A DNA stretch of 64,000 nt, from the NCBI GenBank assembly GCA_035516255.1, contig DATJAL010000029.1, positions 1 to 64,000 of the forward strand, in the 5' to 3' direction. The DNA is from Chitinivibrionales bacterium (lineage in GTDB: Bacteria; Fibrobacterota; Chitinivibrionia; Chitinivibrionales; FEN-1185). Below the pieces are notes generated by a model that was not told where the DNA came from, did not search any database, and saw nothing but the letters and a program-made list of their open reading frames with translations. The position numbers and the translations under genes are program-made. Shown in pieces: positions 48,142 to 56,922 of the stretch (the stretch's first letter is position 1; every line of letters starts with the position of its first letter).

Positions 48142-48250
48142 TGGGCGTTCCCCTCACCCTCGGTAAACCTCGGGCTCGGGCCGGTCTCCTTCCGGGCTCG
48201 GCTGGCAATGCGCTCCAGCGCACCCTGCGGTCCACCTAACGCGCGGACTG
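48142..48250 (+). repeat. Interspersed repeat, family B copy 2
   Basis: It begins TTGGGCGTTCCCCTCACCCT, then GGGCTCGGGCCGG, the palindromic GCGCTCCAGCGCACC and CCTAACGCGCGGAC. The order and spacing match 366-452 in the opposite direction. It lies in the 225-base gap between priA and the flippase-like gene. Confidence 0.65.
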
Positions 48251-48347
48251 GGCATCAATTTTGTATCCGAAGTTCTGTGGCCGCAAGGTAGATTTGATGC
48301 AAGTACTAAATTGATATAAGAAATTGAATTGAATTCAATCACCGATT

Positions 48348-49334
48348 ATGGACTTTTTTCAGGCAATTCAGAAAATAGTAAAACCTTTCAACCGCAAACG
48401 CTACGTGTGGCCGCTGAAACTGCTGGTCACGGCGCTGTTTGTGTATCTTGTCAACAAAAACCTCGGCTACGGCCGGATAAGGCTTTTCGAAATAAAACTT
48501 GCCGCGATGCCCCTCGTTGCGGTGCTGGTTGCCGGCCTGGCGAACTTTTTCTTCCAGGTGTTGCGCTGGCAACTGGTGTGCAAGGCGTACGGCATGCGCA
48601 TCGGCGCAGGCCTTGCCGTAAAAACAATGCTGTTCGGCAACCTGCTCGCGTTTGTGACGCCGGGAAAGTTCGGTGAGCTTCTTCGCGGGATGTCGATTCC
48701 CGCGGCGAAAAAGTCCGACACGGTGGTGGCGGTGGCGTTTGAAAAGGTATGCGCCGGCATCGCGACCGTTGCTGCGGGCATTATCGCAGCGGCGGTTCAC
48801 TCATCACGGCATGGAATTACATTAGGACAGACGGTGATTTTTGCCGGCGGTATCTGTATCGCCGTTGCAACCGCAGCCGTTGTCCTCCTTGCCTCGGGGA
48901 AGAATGCAAGAAAAATTCTCGGCCGGTTTTGCGAGGAAAAAGTTTGGCCATTCGCCGAACGTTTCATTCCCGCAACCGACGCCGCGACATTGTGGGGCGT
49001 TATACTATATTCGATTGCCGCGCACCTGTCGGTTGTTTGCCAGACGGTGTTTTTATTTTTCATGTTCGGCAGTCCGGACATTTCTGCCGACATCGTTTGC
49101 GCTTTTGAAGCCTATGCCTTTATGATTTTCTTCCCGTTCTTCATCGCCAACATGGGGATCCGCGAATACTCCTTCAAACTTTTCCTGTCAAAGGCCGGCG
49201 CCGCACCCGGCGCGGGTGCCATCGCGGTGCTTGCATCGGTATCGGTGCTGGCGATCAACATGGTGCTTCCCGCGCTCGCAGGGCTCGTATGGTGGCTGCT
49301 CGAGTCAAGAAAAGCCGCCGAAGATCCCGCCTGA
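48348..49334 (+). CDS. UPF0104/lysylphosphatidylglycerol synthase-like membrane protein
   Basis: A 328-residue polytopic protein of the MprF flippase-type (UPF0104) family: about eight hydrophobic segments, with LLVTALFVYLVNKNL near the start, the conserved RWQLVCKAYGMRIGAGLAV and FVTPGKFGELLRG, and PFFIANMGIREYSFKLFL late. Without an LPG synthase domain such proteins are thought to move lipid precursors across the membrane. The function here is not known. Confidence 0.83.
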   Translation: MDFFQAIQKIVKPFNRKRYVWPLKLLVTALFVYLVNKNLGYGRIRLFEIKLAAMPLVAVLVAGLANFFFQVLRWQLVCKAYGMRIGAGLAVKTMLFGNLLAFVTPGKFGELLRGMSIPAAKKSDTVVAVAFEKVCAGIATVAAGIIAAAVHSSRHGITLGQTVIFAGGICIAVATAAVVLLASGKNARKILGRFCEEKVWPFAERFIPATDAATLWGVILYSIAAHLSVVCQTVFLFFMFGSPDISADIVCAFEAYAFMIFFPFFIANMGIREYSFKLFLSKAGAAPGAGAIAVLASVSVLAINMVLPALAGLVWWLLESRKAAEDPA

Positions 49335-49457
49335 CCTGATCCGCCTCTATGCAATTAATGCGCCAAATTAATGGTTGATTTTTCCCCTTCATGGGTGTTA
49401 TGATAGTAATATGTTTGTAATAAATGCCCACTCGCCTTGTGCGAAAGGACCAACGAT

Positions 49458-50399
49458 ATGAACGACACGGTAATTCTGGCTGGAATCGGCCTCATCCTGG
49501 GCCTCCTGCTCTCCTCGGTCATATGGATCGCGCTGTACGTGATCAACAAGGCGGAGCGCCAGCTTACACGCGAAAGGAACCTCATTGTAAAGACAATCGC
49601 CGATGAATCGGCGGAGGCGGATAAAATACTGTCTTCAGCATTGTCCAAGTCCATGAACGCGCACGGGCTGCGGACCGCCCTGCTCCCCAAAATAGATAAA
49701 ATGCATAAATTGCTCACCGCGAACATGCACATCCTCGACATTTATTTTGTCAAGTACATGGAATTACAGATTGTACGGTTCAGGGCATCGTATGAGGTGC
49801 AGGAGCAGCCAGCCGCCCCGGCGGCCGGCTATCCCGCCGAAACCGCCCCGCGACAGACCGAAGTGACGTCCCGGCAGCCGGAGGCGGCGCCCGAGGAATT
49901 TGCCATTCCGGAAATGCGCGCCATGCCGCAGCCGTCTGTACACCCGGAGAACATCTACCGGCCTCCGGAAATGCCGCAGGTGCAACCCGAAGATGAAACC
50001 ATCCGGGTACAGCGGCAGCCTCAAGTAAGACGGCCCAACCCAATGCAGACAGCCCCGCAGCGGCCGCGCATGCCCGCGGCCGTGCCGCCCGCGCCGGCAA
50101 CGGCACGGATGCAGCAGCCCTTCCGGCAGCCGGCGAGCCAACTCGACACCAGGTCTATGTCGGTTGATCACTCTGAAAAAACAATGCAGTGGGACAGGAA
50201 CCAGCTCGCCTCCGCTTCAGCGCCGCCCGAGGCGATTGTCGTGGAGGGCGCCGAAGTCCCGCGGAAAACGCCGCCGCCGCAAAGGCCCGCCCAGGGACCT
50301 GCCGCGCCGCCGGCGCCGGGCGCATCAAAAAATCCCATCATCAGCGGCGAAGACATCGAGAACACGATGGATTCGTTTTTCGGGCTGGGAAACCAATAG
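49458..50399 (+). CDS. Membrane-anchored Pro/Gln-rich protein (hypothetical)
   Basis: A 313-residue protein with one N-terminal transmembrane helix (about 5-30, ILAGIGLILGLLLSSVIWIA), a helical part (about 30-110) with many charged residues, and a long disordered Pro/Gln/Arg region (115-290). The C-terminus SGEDIENTMDSFFGLGNQ may be a short binding motif. AAAGGACC precedes the ATG at 49458. I recognise no family; a scaffold role for the disordered tail is plausible. Confidence 0.65.
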   Translation: MNDTVILAGIGLILGLLLSSVIWIALYVINKAERQLTRERNLIVKTIADESAEADKILSSALSKSMNAHGLRTALLPKIDKMHKLLTANMHILDIYFVKYMELQIVRFRASYEVQEQPAAPAAGYPAETAPRQTEVTSRQPEAAPEEFAIPEMRAMPQPSVHPENIYRPPEMPQVQPEDETIRVQRQPQVRRPNPMQTAPQRPRMPAAVPPAPATARMQQPFRQPASQLDTRSMSVDHSEKTMQWDRNQLASASAPPEAIVVEGAEVPRKTPPPQRPAQGPAAPPAPGASKNPIISGEDIENTMDSFFGLGNQ

Positions 50400-50488
50400 C
50401 CGCTATTTGTTCTCACTAAATTGGTTTCCGTTTTTCTAACGGGGACGGAACGCCCGTCTTGTCACATTACTTTGCAAAAAAAATCTTA

Positions 50489-51265
50489 CTAAGTTGGAGT
50501 ATTCTTTACAAAAGCGAAATCCCTCTGCCGCGCGCACTCGTACAGCAGCACTGCCGCAGCTGCCGACACGTTGAGCGAGCTTGCCGCGGCCGCGATGGGG
50601 ATGGCTGCCGTGCGGGCGCACTGCTTGGCGAGGTAGGGCGGGATGCCGCGGTTTTCCCCGCCCGTGATGATGATTGACGGACCGGTTAAATCGATGTCCT
50701 GCGGTTTTTCACTGGAGCCGGCCGCGGCCCCCACTACGGCATATCCCTTTGCCGCGAGCGTGGCAACGAGCCCCTCAAGGTTCTTGGGCTTCACCAGGGG
50801 CAGGTGCTCGAGCATCCCGGCTGCCGCCTTGGCGACGGTGGGGCCGATGGGTGCCGTGTTTTTTCTTTCGAGCAGCATCGCGTCGACGCCGAACGCCACG
50901 CACGTGCGGATGAGCGCGCCGAGATTGCGCGGGTCCTCCACCGACGCCGGGATGAAAAGGAGCGGCGGGGTTGTTTTTACCGATAGCATTTCGAGCAGCG
51001 CGTCGGGCTCCATGAATTCCTTTGCGCTGCACAACGCCACCGTTCCCTGGTGCTTGTCGCTGCCGCAGAGCTGGCCGAGCTTTTGCGCAGGCACCATCTG
51101 GTAGGCGAGTCGTTCCTTTCTCGCAAGTTTGACCAGCTCGAACAGCGCGGCGGATTTGCCGTCTTTGTCAAAATACAGGCGGTCTATCCGCCGTATTCCG
51201 GTTGAAAGGAGTTCGCCGACGGGGTGTATTCCGTAAACAACGTTTTCGGGAGAGGATGGGTTCAT
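50489..51265 (-). CDS. rlmB: TrmH/RlmB-type 23S rRNA 2'-O-methyltransferase
   Basis: A 258-residue SPOUT enzyme. The N-terminal substrate-binding domain (YGIHPVGELL, RRIDRLYFDKDG) precedes the trefoil-knot domain: DPRNLGALIRTCVAFGVDAM, IIITGGENRGIP and LNVSAAAAVLLYE. RlmB methylates G2251 of 23S rRNA; the family also holds tRNA enzymes, so the exact target is inferred. It is convergent with the unknown Pro-rich gene. Confidence 0.88.
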   Translation of the reverse strand: MNPSSPENVVYGIHPVGELLSTGIRRIDRLYFDKDGKSAALFELVKLARKERLAYQMVPAQKLGQLCGSDKHQGTVALCSAKEFMEPDALLEMLSVKTTPPLLFIPASVEDPRNLGALIRTCVAFGVDAMLLERKNTAPIGPTVAKAAAGMLEHLPLVKPKNLEGLVATLAAKGYAVVGAAAGSSEKPQDIDLTGPSIIITGGENRGIPPYLAKQCARTAAIPIAAAASSLNVSAAAAVLLYECARQRDFAFVKNTPT

Positions 51266-51399
51266 GGCTTATGCGAAATTGAAAAGAGGAATCATCGCGC
51301 CGTCAATCGTCTCTTAATATATTTTATAGCGTGTTTGCGGGATAATACTTTGGATCGTCCATTACAAAAGGTAGAATATTTCATCGAAAGGGGTAAGAT

Positions 51400-51609
51400 A
51401 TGGGAGGATTAAGCCCAATCCATTGGATCATCATACTGCTCGTCATCGTCCTGCTTTTTGGGTCAAAAAAGATACCCGAACTGGCAAAGGGCCTCGGACA
51501 GGGCATCAAGGAGTTCAAAAAGGCGTCAAGCGAAGCAACAAAGGAAATAAGCGAGGCGGAAAAGCCGAATGCTAGCAAACCTGATTCGGAAACTAAGAAA
51601 GAAGGATAA
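51400..51609 (+). CDS. tatA: Twin-arginine translocase subunit TatA
   Basis: A 69-residue TatA/E: an N-terminal hydrophobic helix ([21 protein letters not shown]), the FGSKK-P hinge and the amphipathic helix ([18 protein letters not shown]), then a charged tail. It forms the protein-conducting ring of the Tat system for folded proteins. AAAGGGG upstream fixes the start. The tail overlaps the beginning of tatC if tatC starts at 51569. Confidence 0.93.
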   Translation: MGGLSPIHWIIILLVIVLLFGSKKIPELAKGLGQGIKEFKKASSEATKEISEAEKPNASKPDSETKKEG

Positions 51610-52333
51610 CCAGGACGCCCGCGAGGGCATGAATTTTCTTGATCACCTCGAGGAACTCCGGGGCCGCCTGATCAAGAGTTCCGTGGCCGTTTTTGTCTGC
51701 GCCATCCCCTGTTTTATTTACTGGCACCAGATTTTCGATTTCCTGCTGGTGTACCCCCTCAGGTACGCGAACCCGAAGCCGTCCATCATTTACACCGCGC
51801 CCGCCGAGGCGGTGATGCTCAGCTTCAAGATTGCCCTCGTGTGCGGCCTCATCGTCGCCATCCCCTTCATCTTTTACCAGCTGTGGGCGTTCGTGGCGCC
51901 CGGGCTTTACGGAAAGGAAAAAAAGGTCGTGCTGCCCGTGGTCATCTCGTCCACGTTTTCCTTTTTCTGCGGCCTGACCTTCGCCTATTTCATGCTGCCG
52001 TGGATGCTCAAGGTGCTCACGACCTGGGGAGGGAGCGCCATGATGCCCTATTTCAAGGCGAACGAGTACATCTCGTTCATGCTCAAGCTGAGCGTCGCTT
52101 GCGGGATCGTGTTCGAGATGCCCGTGGTGTCGTGGGTACTCACGCGCATGGGGCTCCTCACGCCCCAATTCCTCGTGAGCAAGCTGCGGCACGCCACCGT
52201 GCTCATCTTCATCGTCGCCGCGGTGATCACCCCGCCCGACGCCATGTCCATGATGTTCATGGCCCTGCCGCTCATGATCATCTACGGGGTGAGCATCCTT
52301 GTTTCATTCTTGACCCGGGGGCGCGAGGCATGA
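51569..52333 (+). CDS. tatC: Twin-arginine translocase subunit TatC
   Basis: A 254-residue TatC with six transmembrane helices, the receptor for twin-arginine signal peptides. Visible: [36 protein letters not shown] (with the key Pro and Glu) and late [19 protein letters not shown]. The start at 51569 overlaps tatA by 41 bases; ATG 51629 directly before NFLDHLEEL is a fair alternative. The stop overlaps the fusion gene (ATGA). Confidence 0.95.
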   Translation: MLANLIRKLRKKDNQDAREGMNFLDHLEELRGRLIKSSVAVFVCAIPCFIYWHQIFDFLLVYPLRYANPKPSIIYTAPAEAVMLSFKIALVCGLIVAIPFIFYQLWAFVAPGLYGKEKKVVLPVVISSTFSFFCGLTFAYFMLPWMLKVLTTWGGSAMMPYFKANEYISFMLKLSVACGIVFEMPVVSWVLTRMGLLTPQFLVSKLRHATVLIFIVAAVITPPDAMSMMFMALPLMIIYGVSILVSFLTRGREA

Positions 52334-53166
52334 ACGTTGGACTTGATTTTTCGGAAATCCTGATCATCATGGCCCTCATCCTGATCTTTTTCGGGTCAAA
52401 GGAGATCCCGGCCATGCTCAAGCAGGCGGGACGGCTCATCGGCCAGATCCGCATGTACACCGACAAGGTGCGGCGTGAGATAAACGACCTCACCAAACTC
52501 GACGAACCCATGCCCAGTTTCGACCAGGAGATTGCCAAGAAAAAGGAGGCGCTCCGGCAGGTTTACATCGGCAGGCGCAAGGACCTCGGTGAGGAGCAGC
52601 GGGCAGCGAAATCGGCGGCAATCTGGGAGCACCTGAAAAAAGATCCCGCCTTTGTCAAGGCAAAGTCGGTGCTTGCGTATGTGGAAATCGGCGCGGAAGC
52701 CGCCCTGCGGCCTGCCATCCTCGAGATGCTTGCCGCCGGCAAGCGCGTGGTGATACCGTATTCGCACGAGGATTCGTCCATGGGCATGGGGGAGATCACG
52801 AACCTGGACAAAGACATTGTGTTAAGCCAGGGCCTGGGCGTGTATGAGCCCGCGCGGGAGCGGCGCGATAATTTCTTCAAGACCGACATCAAGTTCGTGC
52901 TGTGCCCGGCGGTGGCATTCGACCGGAACGGCTCCCGGCTCGGCAGGGGCAAGGGCAGCTACGACCGGTTCTGCAAGGAGCTCAAAGGCACGGTGCCGAT
53001 CTACGGCCTGGCGTTCGACTGCCAGATCATGGGGCCCGACGAGCGGGTGCCGTTCGCCTACCACGACGTGGTGATGGACCAGGTCGTCACCGAGAGCGGG
53101 CCGCTGCTTGCGAAACCGGAAGAGCATTCGCCGCAGGTGATGCCGTTCATGCAGCCCGCGGGATAG
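52330..53166 (+). CDS. TatA/TatB-like domain fused to 5-formyltetrahydrofolate cyclo-ligase
   Basis: A 278-residue single frame. Residues 1-60 are a Tat component: membrane helix EILIIMALILIFFGSKEIP, hinge glycine, and amphipathic helix ending near LTKLDEP; residue 8 is Ser and 9 Glu, which favours TatB. Residues about 68-262 are a full 5-FCL (MTHFS) domain: VLAYVEIGAEAALRPAILE, GKRVVIPYS, CPAVAFDRNGSRLGRGKGSY and DRF (205-214) for ATP/substrate, HDVVMDQVVTE. The enzyme turns 5-formyl-THF into methenyl-THF. Translationally coupled to tatC. No stop or shift separates the parts. Confidence 0.88.
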   Translation: MNVGLDFSEILIIMALILIFFGSKEIPAMLKQAGRLIGQIRMYTDKVRREINDLTKLDEPMPSFDQEIAKKKEALRQVYIGRRKDLGEEQRAAKSAAIWEHLKKDPAFVKAKSVLAYVEIGAEAALRPAILEMLAAGKRVVIPYSHEDSSMGMGEITNLDKDIVLSQGLGVYEPARERRDNFFKTDIKFVLCPAVAFDRNGSRLGRGKGSYDRFCKELKGTVPIYGLAFDCQIMGPDERVPFAYHDVVMDQVVTESGPLLAKPEEHSPQVMPFMQPAG

Positions 53167-53210
53167 CCTCTGTTATTTGCTCAGGACGAAATGAATCGAG
53201 GATAAACAAC

Positions 53211-54023
53211 ATGGTTGTTACCATCCTTGCAATACTCCTGACCGTTTTCGTCGTTGTTTCGTCGATCATCCTGTTTCCCCCCATTACCATCGCGTGTTCC
53301 GGCTCTGTCAAGGAGTCCTCTGCGGCGGTTGCGGAAGTTTCCGGCTGGTGGCTGCATCCGAAATTGTTGCGTTGCGTCTTTGATTTCAGGAAAAAGGCCA
53401 TTATCGTTCTTCTCCTTGGAAGATTCAGAATATTTTCTTCTGATTCACGCAAGCCGCCAGAAGAGAAGGAGCCGCCCGAACCGCATCCGAAAATGGAGGA
53501 GAAAAAGCCGTCCGTTTCTCATGAGGAGAAGCCGCGTTCCATCGTCCAGGAGCATCCGCATGGCGAAAAGATTGAAGAGGAAGAAGGCGCGGCGGAAAAA
53601 GGGAAACGCCCTTTTTCCGATAAGTTAATCCCCCTGAAGAAAGCATGGGTTTTTTTAGGGGATTCATCTTTTCGGTATAAGGTCCTCCGGTGGTTGCTGA
53701 AATTATTTTTGTCCCTGGTCGGGGCGGTTTCTTTTCGGATCGTATCGGCGCGGGTGAAGGCCGGACTTTTTGATCCTGCGCTCACCGGCAAGGCGTACGG
53801 CTATTTCACCGGCCTCAGGTATGCCCTTATAACGGAAAAATCTTCCTGCAAAGAAATTCTTTTTGAGCCTGTTTTTAACGATGAACCTTTTTCAGCCGAA
53901 GGCGGAGTGGCGCTATCCTCATCCATGGCCCGGCTTTGCCTGCCGATTGTGTTTGCCGTTCTCACCTTCCCGTACCTTCACGCCTTCATATTGTATCGCA
54001 GGTCGAAAAAAATAAAGGCCTAG
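53211..54023 (+). CDS. DUF2953-like membrane protein
   Basis: A 270-residue protein: an N-terminal transmembrane helix (VVTILAILLTVFVVVSSIIL), a beta-rich part, a charged Glu/Lys/Pro linker (about 85-145) and a C-terminal part with VKAGLFDPALTGKAYGYFTG, the DPAxTGxxYG mark of DUF2953 (known from YtfI of Bacillus). A second helix (LPIVFAVLTFPYLHAFIL) ends it. GAGGATAA precedes the start. The function of the family is unknown. Confidence 0.72.
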   Translation: MVVTILAILLTVFVVVSSIILFPPITIACSGSVKESSAAVAEVSGWWLHPKLLRCVFDFRKKAIIVLLLGRFRIFSSDSRKPPEEKEPPEPHPKMEEKKPSVSHEEKPRSIVQEHPHGEKIEEEEGAAEKGKRPFSDKLIPLKKAWVFLGDSSFRYKVLRWLLKLFLSLVGAVSFRIVSARVKAGLFDPALTGKAYGYFTGLRYALITEKSSCKEILFEPVFNDEPFSAEGGVALSSSMARLCLPIVFAVLTFPYLHAFILYRRSKKIKA

Positions 54024-54032
54024 GGAGATCGC

Positions 54033-54269
54033 ATGGACGATGCGATGGTTTCCGTCATCAAATCGCACGTGGAAAGCGAGCTTGCCAAGCTTCCGGAGGG
54101 AGAGAAGTATTACTCCGAGGAAACAGGTGATTTCAGGGACATGTTCGATATCGGCCCCGGCACGGACCTTGCCGATGAACTGGTTCCTGCGCTGAAAAGG
54201 TCAGGACTGACCGTTGAATTGACGGACGAGGAAGGCGAGGAATTCATTGTTTTTTCGAGGAAGGCCTGA
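54033..54269 (+). CDS. Small acidic protein (hypothetical)
   Basis: A 78-residue acidic protein (VESELAKLPEGEKYYSEETG, then FRDMFDIGPGTDLADELVP). It starts nine bases after the DUF2953-like gene with AGGGAG upstream, so probably cotranscribed. No signal peptide, metal motif or known fold is recognised. Confidence 0.6.
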   Translation: MDDAMVSVIKSHVESELAKLPEGEKYYSEETGDFRDMFDIGPGTDLADELVPALKRSGLTVELTDEEGEEFIVFSRKA

Positions 54270-54348
54270 GCTAGCGGGAATGGGAATCGCAACACAGGCC
54301 TAAAAAGCCTTCAGCGGCTTCGATGTTCCCCGGTGAAAAGAATTACCT

Positions 54349-54519
54349 TTAAGCAACTTGATGCTCGATTCCGGACGAGTCCCTGGAGGGAATTTCAAGG
54401 ACGGTCGTGTCGTCGGGCTTTCCGTCCGTGAAATCCCGGTGCAGGGCGCACCATTCCGCTATGTCGCGGTGGCCGCACTTTTCCCAAAAATAGCATTGTT
54501 TTCCCTTCAGGCAATCCAT
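54349..54519 (-). CDS. Small cysteine-rich protein (hypothetical)
   Basis: A 56-residue protein whose first half, MDCLKGKQCYFWEKCGHRD, then IAEWCALH, has four cysteines and two histidines, suggesting a metal-binding or disulfide knuckle. The start has a strong GGGGGG upstream. An open frame extends to 54921, but that N-terminal part (Arg/Ser-rich) has no start signals and is likely noncoding. Function unknown. Confidence 0.5.
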   Translation of the reverse strand: MDCLKGKQCYFWEKCGHRDIAEWCALHRDFTDGKPDDTTVLEIPSRDSSGIEHQVA

Positions 54520-54818
54520 AATTTCCCCCCTTATTAGAAATGCGAAAGGGCCCCAGACACCGTTTGCCTGGTAATGCAAGACAAATGCCATCCACGACTT
54601 TACGAAAAAGTAATCACTTCCCAAATCGATTGTCGGTTTTATTCTCAGATTTATTCGCAGATTGGGAAAATTTCTTACTATTGGCAAAATGGTTTTCAAG
54701 ATGAAAAAACGTGGTCGAGCGCCACGGTCCTTTCGGTCGGCACGCTCTTTGCCTTTTACTCGCGATGAGGGAAAATATTTGTGGAATAGCCTTGTTCTGA
54801 CACCGGAGGCGGACGCGT

Positions 54819-55179
54819 ATGACGATACAAGAAATCGTCCGGAGTTTTTACCATGGTCTGGCGGCAAAAAATGATGAATGGAAAAGGAACCTGGATTCGG
54901 CCATTGTTTTTTCCGATGCAAGCGGGAAACTCCACGCCGAAGGAAAAGACGCTTTTATTCAGTCGTTTGCGAGCTTTCTCAAAGGTGTGGAAAACGTGCA
55001 AGTAAAGTTGCTGATTACCGCAGGCGACTATGCATGTGCGGTGCTATGATCATATATCGCCAAAAGGTACGAGGCTTCATCAAGATGATGCGGAAGTATG
55101 GAAGGTAAAAGACGGAAAATGTATGGAGCTGACGGTTTATTTTGACATTTCAGAGTTTCGCAGTTTCATGGGCCGTTGA
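54819..55179 (+). pseudogene. SnoaL/NTF2-like gene with a frameshift
   Basis: The first frame (54819-55049) reads an NTF2-like cone: IQEIVRSFYHGLAAKNDEWK, a DASGKLHAEGKDAFIQSFAS core and VKLLITAGDYACAV, then stops at TGA (55047-55049). Skipping one base at 55044 restores YDHISPKGTRLHQDDAEVWK, VKDGKCMELTVYFDISEFR, SFMGR and a stop at 55177. Together they make a full SnoaL-like protein of about 120 residues. It is therefore broken by a one-base shift, or the base is a sequencing error. Confidence 0.7.
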
Positions 55180-55290
55180 GCCAGGGCTTTACCGCGAAAT
55201 CCTGGCCCCCCAGATCAAATCAAAACCTCTCATTTTATACAGGGATGAGATTTTGCGAAGGGCAAATTAATTAGTGTCTTTCGGCATGAT

Positions 55291-55365
55291 TGGTAGTCCC
55301 TATGGGAATCGAACCCATGTTGCAGGAATGAAAATCCTGTGTCCTAACCACTAGACGAAGGGACC
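55291..55365 (-). tRNA. tRNA-Glu (UUC anticodon)
   Basis: A full cloverleaf on the minus strand: acceptor GGTCCCT/AGGGACT, a D arm with GTGGTTAGGAC, anticodon stem CAGGA/TCCTG with loop TTTTCAT (anticodon TTC), T loop GGTTCGATTCC and encoded CCA (55291-55293). No intron. Glu-tRNA(UUC) decodes GAA/GAG and is also the substrate of GltX and, by GatCAB, of misacylated Gln-tRNA. Confidence 0.95.
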
Positions 55366-55376
55366 GTAAGAAAATC

Positions 55377-55404
55377 GCCACAGAGACACGGAGGACACAG
55401 AGAA
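55377..55404. repeat. CACAGAGACAC...GGACACAGAG repeat, lone arm
   Basis: GCCACAGAGACACGGAGGAC, then ACAGAGAA, is the reverse complement of the right arm at about 23553-23580 (27 of 28 match). Only one arm is present, just beyond the tRNA gene's 5' end. The gap to the DUF116 gene (to 55612) is AT-rich with no clear gene. Confidence 0.6.
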
Positions 55405-55612
55405 AAAAATTGAATTAAATTTCGGTGCCTGCATGAATCCGTGGATTCTCAAAAACAGGTGTTTAAAATACCTTAGTGTGGATTTTGGGGCAATTAATTT
55501 TTACCAAAGCAGATTTTTCAATTATCTGATGAAAAAAAAGCCGGACGCCCACCCGAAAGCGGTGGCGAAATTAAAATCAAATCAAAATAGACAGGTCGGT
55601 CGGGCATCATCC

Positions 55613-56461
55613 TTAACCAATACTATTAACCGGCTCTCTCCTGAAAAACCTGATCCCGTCCTCCACCAGCTTCAAATCAACACAGGTGTTGAAGCACGGG
55701 CCGTTGGGCCGGTCGTTGATCACGCCGTACACGGGGATGGGGTGCACGTCCTGGATGCCGAAGGTGAGGTCGCGCTCGCAGGCCACGGCCACGATGCCGT
55801 CGGGCCTGAAGTCGGACACTTTTTTCCGCGCGAGCGTGCCGCCGTTCACCACCTCGATCTTGAGGCCGAGGCGTTCTCCCATGTCAACGAGACCGCCCAC
55901 GGGGCAGCGGCCGCAGCGGGCGCAGTTGCTCACGTCGGACGTGAGCTTGCGGTTGCACACGTCGATCTGCAGACAGTGGGGGAGCAGGATGAGGATGCGG
56001 TCGCCGCGGATGCGTCTGCGCTGCGCCTTGGTGAGCGAGTTGTTCACCTTGATGAACGAGGTGCGCAGCTTGGCGCGGTTCACGCCGAGGACCTGGCTCA
56101 GGGTCGCCGCGAGGGGAAAAAGAAATTTCACGGTCACCGACTGCTTGCCGTGCGGGTAGAGCAGGTCCCATCCGGTGAGCGCGGTGACGGTGATGAGCGT
56201 GAGCCCGCTGGTCACCACGACCGTGACGCCGGCCAGCGCGATGAGCGTAGCGCGGTCGAGCCACACCGCGATCTGGAAAAGCCGCGGATGGACGAGATAA
56301 TAGGAAAGGTAGGCGATGCCGATGAAGATGAAAAGGCTGGCCCAGCAGAACCCGAGGAAGGTCGCCTTTGTCCAGGCATTGCGCCACGCCGACTGCATCT
56401 TCGGGCTGGCAAGCCCCGCAGTGACGTTTTGGAGGATTCCGCCCGTGGCTTTAGTTTCCAT
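55613..56461 (-). CDS. DUF116-family membrane protein
   Basis: A 282-residue protein with two N-terminal helices (about 30-65 and 70-100) and a cytosolic C-terminal domain holding CNRKLTSDVSNCARCGRCPV (metal-type cysteines), the RPDGIVAVACERDL segment and GPCFNTCVDL; the RRRIRGDRILILLPHCLQ motif is usual in DUF116. The cysteines may bind a metal or cluster. It lies just downstream of a NifU-like gene on the same strand. Role unknown. Confidence 0.8.
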   Translation of the reverse strand: METKATGGILQNVTAGLASPKMQSAWRNAWTKATFLGFCWASLFIFIGIAYLSYYLVHPRLFQIAVWLDRATLIALAGVTVVVTSGLTLITVTALTGWDLLYPHGKQSVTVKFLFPLAATLSQVLGVNRAKLRTSFIKVNNSLTKAQRRRIRGDRILILLPHCLQIDVCNRKLTSDVSNCARCGRCPVGGLVDMGERLGLKIEVVNGGTLARKKVSDFRPDGIVAVACERDLTFGIQDVHPIPVYGVINDRPNGPCFNTCVDLKLVEDGIRFFRREPVNSIG

Positions 56462-56501
56462 ATAAGCCGTTTTCCAGCCTTACATGGCAAAGGAAAATTT
56501 T

Positions 56502-56729
56502 TCAGCTGACGTTTTCAACCGATTTTACTTCAGGAACATTCGCCCTGAGCAGCCGCTCAACGCCCATCTTGAGGGTCATGGCGGCGCCGGGGCATCCGTG
56601 ACACGCGCCCTGGAGCTTCACCTTGACCACGCCGTCCTCTCCAACGTCAACGAGCTCGATGTCGCCGCCGTCGGCCTGGAGGTTGGGGCGTATGGTGTCT
56701 ATCACTTTCTGCACTTTTTCCTTGAGCAT
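56502..56729 (-). CDS. NifU C-terminal domain Fe-S scaffold
   Basis: A 75-residue NfuA/NifU-type protein carrying IRPNLQADGGDIELVDV and the CHGC pair (C43, C46) that holds a bridging 4Fe-4S cluster. ATG 56729 with AAGGAG upstream is preferred over GTG 56735. It delivers clusters to target apo-proteins. The gene ends 40 bases upstream of the DUF116 gene, which may use its cluster. Confidence 0.92.
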   Translation of the reverse strand: MLKEKVQKVIDTIRPNLQADGGDIELVDVGEDGVVKVKLQGACHGCPGAAMTLKMGVERLLRANVPEVKSVENVS

Positions 56730-56922
56730 CGGCACTCCTTGCTAAAAAATGGATAGAATGAAATTATACCATCAGGGATACGGATTTTTCAGCTTGAATA
56801 TTTTGGGATGCCGCGCGATGATGGTTAAAATATACTTGATTCTGATGAAGGCACAGTTTTTTGATGACATCGCCTGTTGTTGATGAAAATTCGGTCCGTC
56901 ATTTCAAGCACCCGCTTCCCAC

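Noticed and set aside
52902-53166. Upstream extension of the DUF2953-like gene through the 5-FCL region
   Set aside because: The extension overlaps the conserved cyclo-ligase domain in another frame; ATG 53211 has its own GAGGAT site and starts directly with the membrane helix.
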